Part shown: piece by piece, positions 54,650 through 63,638 of the stretch
How the letters are laid out: every line of letters starts with the position of its first letter
How positions within the stretch are numbered: the stretch's first letter is position 1
Origin: Ensifer sp. LCM 4579
GTDB lineage: Bacteria; Pseudomonadota; Alphaproteobacteria; Rhizobiales; Rhizobiaceae
DNA length: 64,000 nt
NCBI RefSeq assembly: GCF_001854885.1
Contig: NZ_MDDV01000035.1
Span: forward strand, 236,940-300,939
Direction: 5' to 3'
Notes under the pieces: model-generated
Told to the model about the DNA's origin: nothing
What the model saw: only the letters and a program-made list of their open reading frames with translations
The model's database searches: none
Made by a program: the position numbers and the translations under genes

Positions 54650-55861
54650 TCAAGTCCTGGTCCACGACCATTGCGTGACGGGCATCGCCGACCGCCAGCC
54701 CGTCATGCGACCGACCGGCGAGGCCCGTGCGACATCGACGCGGATCAGCGATCCGCCAAGCCGCGCGTGATGTGCGAGAAGCACCGCTTCCATTTCCGTC
54801 GTCACCGCATTGGCGACGAGCCTGCCGCCGGGCGGAAGCGCAGCGATCGCCGTACCCATAACTCCGGGCTCGCTGCCGCCGCCGCCGATGAAGATCGCGT
54901 CGGGCTCCGGCAGATCCCGCAGCGCCCCCGGCGCCTGACCTTCGACGACGAGAAGTCCCGGTACGCCGAAGCTTGCGGCGTTGCGGCCGATCCGCGCCGC
55001 CCGCTCCGGCGATGCCTCGATGGCGATCGCCCGCATGGCCGGGTCGCTCAGCATCCATTCGATGGAGACCGAGCCGGAGCCGGCGCCGATATCCCAGAGA
55101 AGCTCGCCCCTGCGCGGGGCAAGCGCCGAAAGCGTCAGCGCCCGCACCTCGCGCTTGGTGATCTGGCCGTCATGCTCGAACAGGGCGTCGTCGCGACCGC
55201 AGGCGAGCGGCAGCACGCGCGCGCAAGCCGCGCCAATCACTTCGATCGCGCAGAGGTTCAGGGAATGGATGTCCTCGAGCGCGAAATCGGCGGCGACCTG
55301 CCGCGAAATCCGCTCACGCGCTCCTCCCAGCGCTTCGAGCACGACAATCCGGGACTGGCCGAATCCGCTTTCGGTAAGGAGCTCGGCAAGCGCCCTCGGG
55401 CCACTTCCGTCCGATGTCAGCGCCAGCACCCGGGCCCCCGGCTGCAGGTGCGGCCGGACGAGGTCGAGCGGACGTCCGTGCAGCGACACGGTCGTGACGT
55501 CCTGCAAAGCCCAGCCGAGGCGCGATGCAGCTAGGCTGAAGGCCGAGGGTGCCGGAATTGTTCGGATCTCGCTCGGGTCGACGCGCCGGGCAAGCGTGGC
55601 GCCAACGCCGTAGAGAAACGGATCGCCCGAGGCAAGCACGACGACGGGGCTGCCGCGCCGCGCCACGACCGCCTCGACCGATCTTTCAAAGGGGCTCTGC
55701 CAGACCTGGCATTCGCCCTTGATCAGCGATGCCGCGAGCTCCAGATGGCGGGCGCCGCCGAAAACGACCGGCGCCGTCGCAATGACCTGCTTGGCCCGGT
55801 CGCCGAGACCGGTTACACCATCTTCGCCGATACCGATAATCGTGATCCAGGGAGCGGCCAT
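54650..55861 (-). CDS. cobL: Precorrin-6Y C5,15-methyltransferase (decarboxylating)
   Basis: A 403-residue two-domain methyltransferase: the N-terminal half is CbiE-like (ITIIGIGEDGVTGLGDRAK, LASGDPFLYGVGATLARR), the C-terminal half CbiT-like with the Rossmann SAM site LLWDIGAGSGSVSIEWM. It adds methyls at C5 and C15 and removes the acetate carboxyl at C12. The family start is the ATG at 55859-55861, which shares its CATG with the opposite cobK ATG; an alternative ATG at 55882 lies inside cobK. No good ribosome binding site is seen for either. Confidence 0.92.
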   Translation of the reverse strand: MAAPWITIIGIGEDGVTGLGDRAKQVIATAPVVFGGARHLELAASLIKGECQVWQSPFERSVEAVVARRGSPVVVLASGDPFLYGVGATLARRVDPSEIRTIPAPSAFSLAASRLGWALQDVTTVSLHGRPLDLVRPHLQPGARVLALTSDGSGPRALAELLTESGFGQSRIVVLEALGGARERISRQVAADFALEDIHSLNLCAIEVIGAACARVLPLACGRDDALFEHDGQITKREVRALTLSALAPRRGELLWDIGAGSGSVSIEWMLSDPAMRAIAIEASPERAARIGRNAASFGVPGLLVVEGQAPGALRDLPEPDAIFIGGGGSEPGVMGTAIAALPPGGRLVANAVTTEMEAVLLAHHARLGGSLIRVDVARASPVGRMTGWRSAMPVTQWSWTRT

Positions 55862-56660
55862 GGCCGAGACGCTATTCGACATGTCAGCCACGGGCAGACC
55901 TCGCATTCTGATCCTTGGTGGAACCACCGAAGCGCGGCAGCTTGCCGAGCGTCTCGCGGACAATGCGCGCTACACGGCGGCGATCTCGCTTGCCGGGCGC
56001 ACGGCCGACCCCCGTCCGCAACCGCTGCCGACTCGCATCGGCGGCTTCGGTGGTGCGGAAGGGCTCGCCGTCTGGCTGATGGCCGAAAAGATTTCCCTGC
56101 TCATCGATGCAACCCATCCCTTTGCCGCCCGCATCTCGCACAATGCCGCCACGGCAGCGGAGGCAAGCGGGACGCCGATTCTTGCGCTGCGCCGCCCTGC
56201 CTGGATAGAAGTGCCCGGCGATCGCTGGACTCAAGTGCAGAGCGTTGCCGAGGCGGTGGCCGCCCTCGGCGATGTTCCGCGTCGCGTCTTCCTGGCGATC
56301 GGCCGGCAGGAGGCGTTCCATTTCGAGAGGGCTCCGCAGCACAGCTATGTCCTGCGCAGCGTCGACCCCGTCACGCCGCCACTCGACCTGCCGGACGTGA
56401 CGCCGATTCTCGCTAGCGGCCCCTTTGCGGAAGCGAACGAAGTGAAGCTCTTCCGCGATCACGAAATCGACGTCGTCGTTGCCAAGAACAGTGGCGGCGG
56501 CGCGACCTACGGCAAAATCGCCGCCGCCCGCACGCTCGGGCTCGAAGTGGTGATGGTCGAGCGCCACGCGCCCGCCGATGTGCCCGCAGTAAGCACGTGC
56601 GACGAGGCGCTCGAACGCATCCATCAATGGCTTTCCCCCATAAAGGATCGGGGCGTGTAG
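55860..56660 (+). CDS. cobK: Precorrin-6A reductase
   Basis: A 266-residue CobK/CbiJ-type reductase: nucleotide-binding RILILGGTTEARQLAERL near residue 13, LIDATHPFAARISHNAATAA and the C-terminal VVVAKNSGGGATYGKIAAARTLGLEVVMVER. It reduces precorrin-6A with NADPH. GGGAG lies 6 bases before the ATG. Uniquely in the cluster it is on the plus strand, between cobJ and cobL: its start overlaps that of cobL and its end overlaps the end of cobJ by 37 bases. Confidence 0.93.
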   Translation: MAETLFDMSATGRPRILILGGTTEARQLAERLADNARYTAAISLAGRTADPRPQPLPTRIGGFGGAEGLAVWLMAEKISLLIDATHPFAARISHNAATAAEASGTPILALRRPAWIEVPGDRWTQVQSVAEAVAALGDVPRRVFLAIGRQEAFHFERAPQHSYVLRSVDPVTPPLDLPDVTPILASGPFAEANEVKLFRDHEIDVVVAKNSGGGATYGKIAAARTLGLEVVMVERHAPADVPAVSTCDEALERIHQWLSPIKDRGV

Positions 56661-57388
56661 ACGAGATCCGGCCTGCCTTCGCGGGCGATCATCCGGGTCT
56701 CGGGCGATCCGATGATGACACAGGTCGCCATGTCGGCGTGGTCGGCATCGGCCTCGCCGAGCGGCATGACCGTGATGCGCTCGTCCGGCCGACCGGCCGC
56801 CCGGCCGAAAATGACCGGCACGCTGGCCGGCAGCACATTGCGCAAGACCTCGAAAGCCTCGCCGAGCTGCCAGGGACGCGCCTTGCTGATCGGGTTGTAG
56901 AGGGCGATCACCAGCCCTGCCTCGGCGGTGAGCCTCAAACGTCGGGTGATGACGTCCCAGGGCTTCAGGTTGTCCGACAGCGACATGGCGCAGAAGTCAT
57001 GACCGAGCGGCGCGCCGATGCGCGCGGCAACCGCGAGCATTGCCGTCACACCCGGCGTGACCACGAGATCGACCTGTCGCCACTCCGGGGGGCCCCTGTC
57101 GATCGCCTCGCAAACGGCCGCCGCCATGGCGAAAATGCCGGGATCGCCTCCGGAGACGACGCAGACATTCGCACCGGCAGCCGCGCGCGCGAGCGCGGCC
57201 TGGGCCCGGTCGAGCTCCTCGCGGTTGTCGGAGGCAATGCGGACCTGGTCGGAGCGAAGGTCCAGACGATCGAGATACGGTCCGTAGCCGAAGAACTCGG
57301 TCGCGGCCGCAATCGCTTCCCGCGTTTCAGGCGTCATCTGCGACGGCTTGCCGGGACCGGTGCCGACGATGAAGAGCGTGCCGCTCAT
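56624..57388 (-). CDS. cobJ: Precorrin-3B C17-methyltransferase
   Basis: A 254-residue tetrapyrrole methylase with LFIVGTGPGKPSQMTPETREAI, VVSGGDPGIFAMAAAV and the LVIALYNPISKARPWQ motif that marks the CobJ/CbiH type. It methylates C17 and contracts the ring to precorrin-4. It overlaps cobI by 4 bases at its start and the opposite-strand cobK by 37 bases at its end. Confidence 0.94.
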   Translation of the reverse strand: MSGTLFIVGTGPGKPSQMTPETREAIAAATEFFGYGPYLDRLDLRSDQVRIASDNREELDRAQAALARAAAGANVCVVSGGDPGIFAMAAAVCEAIDRGPPEWRQVDLVVTPGVTAMLAVAARIGAPLGHDFCAMSLSDNLKPWDVITRRLRLTAEAGLVIALYNPISKARPWQLGEAFEVLRNVLPASVPVIFGRAAGRPDERITVMPLGEADADHADMATCVIIGSPETRMIAREGRPDLVYTPRSFMGESH

Positions 57389-58155
57389 GCCTTCGCCTCC
57401 TCGACGATCGCGTTCGAGCAGGGCCTGTCCTTCCAGCCGGGAACGAGCACCAGTGAGAAATAGGGTGCCACGTCGTCCGGCTTCTCGTTAAGCGGGATCA
57501 TTGCCGCATTTTTCATGGTGCCACGCTCGACATAAACAGCGCCCTCCAGCCTCCCTGCCGCCGCGAGGGCGCGGCGGATCTTCGGCAGGTTACGGCCGAC
57601 CTTCATGATGACGGCGGCTTCCGTGTCCGCGAGGCGGCGCCGGAGCTCGGCCTCGCCCATTGTGCCGGGAAGAACCGAGAGCACGTCGTCGCCCTGTACC
57701 AGCGGCAGGCCGGCGAGCGACCAGCAGCCGGACATGGCGGTGATACCGGGAATGACCTCGGCCTGAAAGCGGCCGGAAAGCCGAACATGCAGGTGCATGT
57801 AGGAACCGTAGAAGAGCGGGTCGCCCTCGCTCAGCACGGCAACGGTTCGCCCCAGCAAAAGATGCGCCGCGACCGCTTCCGCGGAGTCATCGTAGAACCC
57901 GGTGATCCGGGCCTTGTAGGCCTCGTCGTCCTTGTCGATCTCGGTCGTGACCGGATAGTAAAGCGGGAGTTCGACGAGGTCCGGCCTCAGCAGCGCCTCG
58001 ACCACGGCGCGGCCATTGCCGCTGCGTCCCGCCTTGGCGAAATATGCGACGACGTCCGCCTCGCCGAGCGCCCGCACTGCCTTCACGGTCAGGAGCTCCG
58101 GATCGCCCGGTCCGGTGCCGACACCTATGAGCCTGCCTGCACCCACCCCGCTCAC
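57385..58155 (-). CDS. cobI: Precorrin-2 C20-methyltransferase
   Basis: A 256-residue tetrapyrrole methylase with RLIGVGTGPGDPELLTVKAVRAL, LSEGDPLFYGSYMHLHVRL and VIPGITAMSGCWSLAG, typical of CobI/CbiL. It makes precorrin-3A. The start is a GTG that overlaps the cobH stop as GTGA, and cobJ begins inside its stop. Confidence 0.94.
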   Translation of the reverse strand: MSGVGAGRLIGVGTGPGDPELLTVKAVRALGEADVVAYFAKAGRSGNGRAVVEALLRPDLVELPLYYPVTTEIDKDDEAYKARITGFYDDSAEAVAAHLLLGRTVAVLSEGDPLFYGSYMHLHVRLSGRFQAEVIPGITAMSGCWSLAGLPLVQGDDVLSVLPGTMGEAELRRRLADTEAAVIMKVGRNLPKIRRALAAAGRLEGAVYVERGTMKNAAMIPLNEKPDDVAPYFSLVLVPGWKDRPCSNAIVEEAKA

Positions 58156-58784
58156 AGCCCCGGCCTCGCGAGTGAGTTGAGTGCGGCCGCCGTCATCGCG
58201 CTGCCGCCGAGGCGGCCACGAACGATGGCAAAGGGCACGCCGTAGGAGTTTTCGGCAAGCGCATCCTTCGATTCCGCGGCGCCGACGAAGCCGACCGGCA
58301 TCCCGAGGATCGCCGCTGGCTTAGGCGCGCCGTCGCGCAGTAACTCGAGCAGATAGAAGAGCGCCGTCGGCGCATTGCCGATCGCAACCACCGAGCCGGC
58401 CATCCGCTCGCCCCAGAGCTTCAGCGCCGCCGCCGACCGCGTATTGCCGATTTCGGCCGCAAGCTCTGCCGTGCGCGGATCGCGCAACGTGCAGATGACG
58501 TCATTGCCAGCCGGCAGGCGGGCCCTCGTTACGCCATGCGCCACCATCTCCGCGTCGCAGAAGATCGGCGCGCCATTCTTCAATGCCGTGCGCGCGGCGG
58601 AAACGAAGTCCGGTGAGAAGACGAATTGGCGCGCCGCCTCGACAGAGCCGCAGGCATGCACCATGCGGACTGCGAGATCCGCTTCCTCTTCCGAAAAGCC
58701 GGAAAGATCGGCCTCGGCGCGAATGATCGCAAAGGAACGCTCATAAATGGCGTTGCCATCGCGGATATAATCGTAGTCAGGCAT
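58152..58784 (-). CDS. cobH: Precorrin-8X methylmutase
   Basis: A 210-residue CobH/CbiC protein. It opens with YDYIRDGNAIYERSFAIIRAEADL, and the catalytic-histidine segment is RMVHACGSVEAARQFVFSPDF, followed by ILGMPVGFVGAAESKDAL. It moves the methyl from C11 to C12, giving hydrogenobyrinate. The gene follows cobG by 2 bases and overlaps cobI by 4. Confidence 0.94.
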   Translation of the reverse strand: MPDYDYIRDGNAIYERSFAIIRAEADLSGFSEEEADLAVRMVHACGSVEAARQFVFSPDFVSAARTALKNGAPIFCDAEMVAHGVTRARLPAGNDVICTLRDPRTAELAAEIGNTRSAAALKLWGERMAGSVVAIGNAPTALFYLLELLRDGAPKPAAILGMPVGFVGAAESKDALAENSYGVPFAIVRGRLGGSAMTAAALNSLARPGL

Positions 58785-58786
58785 TG

Positions 58787-60133
58787 CTATCCCTGTTCAA
58801 ACGCTGCGGCGATCGACCCGCTCCCGAGCCGTGTAAGACAGGAGCGTGCCGATTCGCCAGCGCCTTTGTTCTCCCGCACCAGCCCATTGAGACGCGCCAG
58901 CGCCGATCCTATTCCATTTCCATTCGTGTAGGCGCTCGGCACGACGGAAGCCGTACCATTTACGACAAGCGCATATCCTGATGGCGCACCGACGAGTGTC
59001 AACGGAGAGGCCGTCGGCCTGGCGCACCCCTTGGCACAGCCCGACAGGTGGACCGCGAGCGAGCCGTCGAGCAGGTCGCCGCCCGCCTCCGCCAGGAGCC
59101 TTGCCGCCGCTTTCGTGTCCATCAGCGCGGAGGCGCAGGCGCGGCCGGCGCAGGCGGCGATATGGTTGCGCGGATCATCGGGCGAGACCAGCAGACCCTG
59201 GGTGAGCGCCAGGTCTTGTGCAAGTATTGCCGCTTCACTGGACAGACCAAGCACAAGCAAGCCATGCCGCGGCGAAAGCCTTATCTCCGTCGCGCCCATC
59301 TCCTCCACCCCGTCCATTAAGGCAATGAGAGTGTTCGCCTCCGCCTGCGCATAGGCAAGACCGAGGCCGAGCACGATGCGGCCGTCGCCGAAGTCGTGGA
59401 TGCCCGCCGGCAGCCAGGGCGAGCGCCCGTCAGGCACGGCCGGCAAAGCGGCATCGGGCCGGCGCTGCCGGATGCGATCGGTATCGAGATCGCGGCCCCG
59501 CGCGCCTGGTCCAAGGAAGTTCAGTTCCGCCAGGACCTCCATAACCGCAGGAACGATCTGCTCGGATGCGAGCAGAGCGACCGGACGGGCCGAGCGGATC
59601 TGGCTTCCGACCGACAGCAGCCAGCGGACGCCACCCTCTCCGTCGAGTGCGTCGAGCCGCAGATCGGCGGCAACATCCTTCAAATGGAAGCGTCCGCCGC
59701 CATCGACGACGATCGACAATTTCGGCGCGAGCGTCAGCGCCGGCTGGTGCCTGGCGATCGCCGCGCGCAATTGAGCGCCAAGCGGCCGTGGATCGGCGAT
59801 TTCCTCCGGATCGAAACCGGCAAGCGGCGGCATCTCGAGCGCGACGCCATCGGAAATCCCAATCCCGGCTTCGGTAATAGCCGAGGCGAGCGACGCAACG
59901 GCCGAGGCCGTCAGCCCGCGAATTTGCAGGTTGCCGCGGGCCGTCACCTCGATGAGGCCATTGCCGAAACGCCCCGCGAGCGTCGCGATCTTACGTAGAT
60001 CCGTCGGCGCGAGCGAGCCGGCGGGGCGCAGGCGCACGAGCAGACCGTCGCCGGTCTGCATCGGGCTTGCCAGCGAGGGACAGGCGCCGCGGCGCAGCGA
60101 GAGGTTCGGCTTGGTCACGGCACAGCCCGTCAT
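58787..60133 (-). CDS. cobG: Precorrin-3B synthase (oxygen-dependent)
   Basis: A 448-residue iron-sulfur monooxygenase related to sulfite and nitrite reductases: RGACPSLASPMQTGDGLLVRLR at the N-terminus, ITARGNLQ-like EVTARGNLQIRGL, and cluster-binding cysteines in ACAGRACASA and HLSGCAKGCARP. It uses O2 to hydroxylate precorrin-3A, the mark of the aerobic pathway. The ATG at 60131-60133 is right for the family; the 158 bases before it hold control signals. It begins the cobG-H-I-J unit. Confidence 0.92.
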   Translation of the reverse strand: MTGCAVTKPNLSLRRGACPSLASPMQTGDGLLVRLRPAGSLAPTDLRKIATLAGRFGNGLIEVTARGNLQIRGLTASAVASLASAITEAGIGISDGVALEMPPLAGFDPEEIADPRPLGAQLRAAIARHQPALTLAPKLSIVVDGGGRFHLKDVAADLRLDALDGEGGVRWLLSVGSQIRSARPVALLASEQIVPAVMEVLAELNFLGPGARGRDLDTDRIRQRRPDAALPAVPDGRSPWLPAGIHDFGDGRIVLGLGLAYAQAEANTLIALMDGVEEMGATEIRLSPRHGLLVLGLSSEAAILAQDLALTQGLLVSPDDPRNHIAACAGRACASALMDTKAAARLLAEAGGDLLDGSLAVHLSGCAKGCARPTASPLTLVGAPSGYALVVNGTASVVPSAYTNGNGIGSALARLNGLVRENKGAGESARSCLTRLGSGSIAAAFEQG

Positions 60134-60150
60134 TGCTCCAGTCAATCTCC

Positions 60151-60200
60151 CGCCTCGGCATCTCCGCCTCCAGCCGAGGCTGCGCCTCGGCATCTCCGCC
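60151..60200 (-). promoter_or_regulatory. Direct repeat with two alternative hairpins in the cobG leader
   Basis: The 18-mer CGCCTCGGCATCTCCGCC occurs twice (60151-60168, 60183-60200). Between the copies is GCCGAGGC (60173-60180), which pairs perfectly with GCCTCGGC in either copy (60152-60159 or 60184-60191). The two hairpins exclude each other, the layout expected of an attenuator or translation switch, just ahead of cobG. A simple duplication is the plain alternative. Confidence 0.45.
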
Positions 60201-60239
60201 ATTGTGCCTTTGATCGATCCTATATCACAGGCCCGCGCC

Positions 60240-60253
60240 TTGAGAGAGATCAA
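60240..60253. promoter_or_regulatory. FNR/FixK-like box upstream of cobG
   Basis: TTGAGAGAGATCAA fits TTGAT-N4-ATCAA with one mismatch (position 5). It is 107 bases before the cobG ATG, inside the cobF-cobG gap, and could place cobG-H-I-J under oxygen control independent of cobF. Confidence 0.4.
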
Positions 60254-60291
60254 ACGGGCGCGGCAATAGCGACCCCGCGCGCGCTGCCTCG

Positions 60292-61062
60292 TCAGTCGTC
60301 GAAATCGGCGCCCCTGCGCAGGAGATAGACATCCATTATCCAGCCCATGCGCTCCCGCGCCTCCGCGCGTGTCCTCAGGATTTCGTCCTTCACCTCGTCA
60401 AGGCGCCCGGAGATGACGATCTCGTCCGAAGTGCCGAGATAGGCGCCCCAATAGATTTCCGCCTCTGGGTCCTCGATCTTGCGGAACGCCTGTTCCCCGT
60501 CAAGCATCACCACAGCCGTCGCGGTTTTCTCCGGAAAACTCTCAACAAGCCGTCGGCCGGTGGTGATCTCGACCGGCTTTCCGACGAGGTTGAGGGGAAT
60601 GCGGTGGCTGGCGCAGAGCGCCTGCAGACTGGTGATGCCCGGAATGACATCGAAACCGAAGGGGATACGTCCCCGCATCCGCACCCGTTCGACGATGCGG
60701 ATCGTGCTGTCGTAGAGCATCGGATCGCCCCAGACGAGGAAAGCGCCGATCTGCGCCTCCAAGAGTTCGCGTTCGAGCAGTTCCTCATAGGTCGCCGCGA
60801 TGCTGGCATGCCACTCGTCGACGCTTTCCGTGTAACTCCGCCCTTCGGTGCGGCGCACCGGCACCGCGAACTCGACCGTGCGGCTGTCAGGCCGGGTCAC
60901 ATAGCGGGCGCAGATATCGCGGCGTACTTCGGAAAGCTCCGCCTTCTTCGCGCCCTTGGTGGGAATGAAGAGCACGTCGGCACGGTTCAGCGCATTGATC
61001 GCCTGGACCGTAATGTGTTCCGGATTGCCCGCGCCGATACCGATGATCAGGATATGCCGCAT
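60292..61062 (-). CDS. cobF: Precorrin-6A synthase (deacetylating)
   Basis: A 256-residue tetrapyrrole methylase: ILIIGIGAGNPEHITVQAINAL, FLVWGDPMLYDSTIRIVERV and VIPGITSLQALCASHRIPL. CobF methylates C1 and releases acetate, and occurs only in the aerobic pathway. GGGAG lies 8 bases before the ATG. No B12 riboswitch signature was seen in the 105 bases upstream. Confidence 0.93.
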   Translation of the reverse strand: MRHILIIGIGAGNPEHITVQAINALNRADVLFIPTKGAKKAELSEVRRDICARYVTRPDSRTVEFAVPVRRTEGRSYTESVDEWHASIAATYEELLERELLEAQIGAFLVWGDPMLYDSTIRIVERVRMRGRIPFGFDVIPGITSLQALCASHRIPLNLVGKPVEITTGRRLVESFPEKTATAVVMLDGEQAFRKIEDPEAEIYWGAYLGTSDEIVISGRLDEVKDEILRTRAEARERMGWIMDVYLLRRGADFDD

Positions 61063-61103
61063 GCCGTCGCTCCCGCTTTTGCGCCGGTCGGTGTTTGGCG
61101 GAT

Positions 61104-61126
61104 CCGGGCTGCCGACGCAAGCCCGG
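61104..61126 (-). terminator. Hairpin between ung and cobF
   Basis: CCGGGCT (61104-61110) and AGCCCGG (61120-61126) form a perfect 7-bp stem with a 9-base loop between the ung stop and the cobF start. No T run follows. Confidence 0.4.
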
Positions 61127-61167
61127 CTGCGACAGGAGGGCGCATGGGAGCGCCAGAACGGGACGCG

Positions 61168-61875
61168 TTACGGATCTGCTCTGAGCGGTGGATTGTCCGG
61201 CAGGCGCCAATCAATCGGATCGAGTGCCTTCGCGGTCAGAAAGGCATTGGCCTTCGAGAAATGCCGGCAGCCGAAGAAGCCGGAATGCGCCGAGAGCGGC
61301 GAGGGATGCGGCGCCGTCAGGACGAGGTGGCGTGCGCGATCGACGAAGGCTGCCTTCTTCTGGGCATAGGAGCCCCAGAGCATGAAGACGACGGGTTGTT
61401 GCTGGTCATTGATAATGCGAATGACCGCGTCGGTGAAGCGCTCCCACCCCCGGCCCTGATGTGAAGCCGCGCGGCCGCGTTCAACCGTCAGCACCGCGTT
61501 CAGGAGAAGCACGCCCTGTCGCGCCCAGCTTTCGAGAAAGCCGTGGCGTGCCGGCGGAATACCGAGGTCGGTCTCGAGTTCCTTGTAGATATTGACGAGC
61601 GATGGCGGGATGCGCACGCCGGGCAGAACGCTGAAGCAGAGCCCATGCGCCTGTCCCTCGCCATGATACGGGTCCTGGCCGAGGATAACCACCCGCACCC
61701 GATCGGGCGGTGTCAGGTCCAGCGCCCGGAAATACTCGCTGCCCTTCGGGAATATCTGTCGGCCTTGCTGCCTCTGCTCGACGAGGAAGCGCTTGAGATC
61801 GGCCATATAGCCGTGCCGGAACTCCGGCGCCAAAGCCGCCTTCCAGCTTTCTTCCAGCCTGATCGTCGCATCCAT
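61168..61875 (-). CDS. ung: Uracil-DNA glycosylase, family 1
   Basis: A 235-residue enzyme of normal length. The water-activating loop is GQDPYHG (66-72, Asp68), [10 protein letters not shown] holds the uracil-binding Asn, and [13 protein letters not shown] (His190) is the DNA-intercalation loop. It removes uracil from DNA. The ATG at 61873-61875 has GAGGAGG upstream. It is upstream of cobF on the same strand but separated by a hairpin. Confidence 0.94.
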   Translation of the reverse strand: MDATIRLEESWKAALAPEFRHGYMADLKRFLVEQRQQGRQIFPKGSEYFRALDLTPPDRVRVVILGQDPYHGEGQAHGLCFSVLPGVRIPPSLVNIYKELETDLGIPPARHGFLESWARQGVLLLNAVLTVERGRAASHQGRGWERFTDAVIRIINDQQQPVVFMLWGSYAQKKAAFVDRARHLVLTAPHPSPLSAHSGFFGCRHFSKANAFLTAKALDPIDWRLPDNPPLRADP

Positions 61876-62001
61876 GGGCGCCCACCTCCTCGTTCCGCCC
61901 AGGAATTTAGCCGCGTTGGCACCCACCGCAAGCATTCACCCACAATTTACGCCTTGGGTTCACCGCTTTGCTTACCTCATCCACGAGCATTGTATTTCTT
62001 C

Positions 62002-62038
62002 GTATATAGCGCTAACGAAAGGACGGAGCGTTATATAC
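62002..62038 (+). promoter_or_regulatory. ModE-type operator upstream of modA
   Basis: GTATATAGCGCT (62002-62013) and AGCGTTATATAC (62027-62038) are inverted with 11 of 12 pairs matching and 13 bases between. This is the known shape of ModE molybdate-repressor sites (TATA-rich arms ending in CG). It begins 74 bases before the modA ATG and covers the expected core promoter. Confidence 0.75.
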
Positions 62039-62075
62039 TCCGGAATACCGCGGGAAAATTGGAGCAAGGGTACCG

Positions 62076-62861
62076 ATGATGCGACTGAGGGATTGGTTGA
62101 AGAGATTGGCGCTGGCGCTCGGAATTGTTCTCTCGGGCACGGGCTTCACCCCGGTCAGCGCGGCCGAGAGGGTGACGATATTTGCTGCGGCGAGCCTGAA
62201 GAACGCGCTCGATGCGGTCAATGCCGAATGGAAAAGGCAAACGGAGGGTGACGTGACCGCTTCCTATGCGGCAAGCTCTGCCCTCGCCAAGCAGATCGAA
62301 CAGGGAGGGCCGGCCGATATCTTCATCTCGGCCGATCTTGCCTGGATGGATTACCTGGCCGAGAAGAACCTCATCAAGGCCGATAGCCGATCAAACCTGC
62401 TCGGCAATCGGCTCGTCCTCGTTTCCGCCAAGGCGGACGCCGGCCCGGTGGACATCAAGGCCGGCCTCGACCTCGCCGGTCTCCTCGGCGATGGTCGCCT
62501 GGCCATGGGCGCGGTCGATTCGGTCCCCGCCGGCAAATACGGCAAGGCGGCGCTCGAAAAGCTCGGCCTCTGGCCGATGGTTGCCGACCGGGTCGCCGGC
62601 TCCGAAAGCGTGCGTGCCGCCCTTCTGCTCGTGTCCCGCGGTGAAGCGCCCTATGGCATCGTTTATCAGACCGACGCGGCGGCGGATTCCGGTGTGAAAA
62701 TGGTCGGGACTTTCCCGGAGGACAGCCATCCGCCAATCATCTATCCGATCGCGATCACCGCCGACAGCGCGAGCCCGGATGCGGCTGCCTATCTCGACTT
62801 CGTCAGATCGCCAAAGGCCGCGCCGTTCTTCGAGGCGCAAGGCTTCACTGTGCTGAAATAG
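62076..62861 (+). CDS. modA: Molybdate ABC transporter, periplasmic binding protein
   Basis: A 261-residue protein with a signal peptide (1-29, ending VSAAE), then the ModA core: [47 protein letters not shown] and [16 protein letters not shown], which carry the oxyanion-binding Ser and Tyr residues. It captures molybdate for ModBC. An AAGGG site lies 5 bases before the first of two ATGs. Expression is probably shut off by ModE when molybdate is plentiful. Confidence 0.94.
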   Translation: MMRLRDWLKRLALALGIVLSGTGFTPVSAAERVTIFAAASLKNALDAVNAEWKRQTEGDVTASYAASSALAKQIEQGGPADIFISADLAWMDYLAEKNLIKADSRSNLLGNRLVLVSAKADAGPVDIKAGLDLAGLLGDGRLAMGAVDSVPAGKYGKAALEKLGLWPMVADRVAGSESVRAALLLVSRGEAPYGIVYQTDAAADSGVKMVGTFPEDSHPPIIYPIAITADSASPDAAAYLDFVRSPKAAPFFEAQGFTVLK

Positions 62862-62936
62862 CCTTGCACCGCCCATCGCTGGAGGCAAAAGCATCACCGT
62901 GGAATTCGACGCCGCAGTCAACAGGGGAGCATCGAT

Positions 62937-63638
62937 TTGGATTGGATGGCGCTGAGCGAAGCAGAATGGACGGCCGTCCGGCTGAGCCTGCGCGTCGCCA
63001 CCGTCGCGATGCTTTCGAGCCTGCCGCTCGCGCTTCTGACTGCCATGGTGCTCGCGCGTGGCCGCTTCTGGGGCAAGTCGGCCCTCAACGGCCTAGTGCA
63101 TATGCCGCTGATTCTGCCGCCTGTCGTCACCGGATTCGTGCTGCTGCTGCTCTTCGGCCGCCGCGGTCCGATCGGTGCCTTTCTGGCGGAGCATGTCGGG
63201 CTTGTCTTTTCGTTCCGTTGGACCGGTGCGGCGCTCGCCTGCGCCGTCATGGGTTTTCCGCTGATGGTGCGCAGCATGCGGTTGTCGATCGAAGCGGTCG
63301 ACCGCAAGCTCGAGGATGCCGCCGCCACGCTCGGCGCCAGTCCCGCCTGGATCTTCCTGACGGTGACGTTGCCCTTGATCCTGCCCGGCATCGTCGCCGG
63401 CATGGTCCTGTCCTTCGCCAAGGCGATGGGCGAGTTTGGCGCCACGATCACCTTCGTCTCGAATATTCCGGGCGAAACGCAGACGCTTGCCGTGGCCATC
63501 TACACCTTTACGCAGGTGCCGGGCGGCGATGCCGGCGCCATGCGCCTTACGATCATCTCGATCGTCCTCTCGATGGCAGCGCTGATATTGTCGGAAATCC
63601 TTGCCGCGGCCGCGGCGAGACGGACGGTCTCCGCATGA
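62937..63638 (+). CDS. modB: Molybdate ABC transporter permease
   Basis: A 233-residue permease with five or six helices and the ABC coupling motif [27 protein letters not shown] (about 126-152), where the usual EAA loop contacts ModC. The TTG start at 62937 follows GGGGAG by 7 bases and is favoured over an ATG three codons later. Its stop overlaps modC by 4 bases. Confidence 0.93.
   Translation: MDWMALSEAEWTAVRLSLRVATVAMLSSLPLALLTAMVLARGRFWGKSALNGLVHMPLILPPVVTGFVLLLLFGRRGPIGAFLAEHVGLVFSFRWTGAALACAVMGFPLMVRSMRLSIEAVDRKLEDAAATLGASPAWIFLTVTLPLILPGIVAGMVLSFAKAMGEFGATITFVSNIPGETQTLAVAIYTFTQVPGGDAGAMRLTIISIVLSMAALILSEILAAAAARRTVSA

Noticed and set aside
60134-61167. Possible cobalamin riboswitch before cobG or cobF
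   Set aside because: No B12-box-like sequence was found in either upstream gap.
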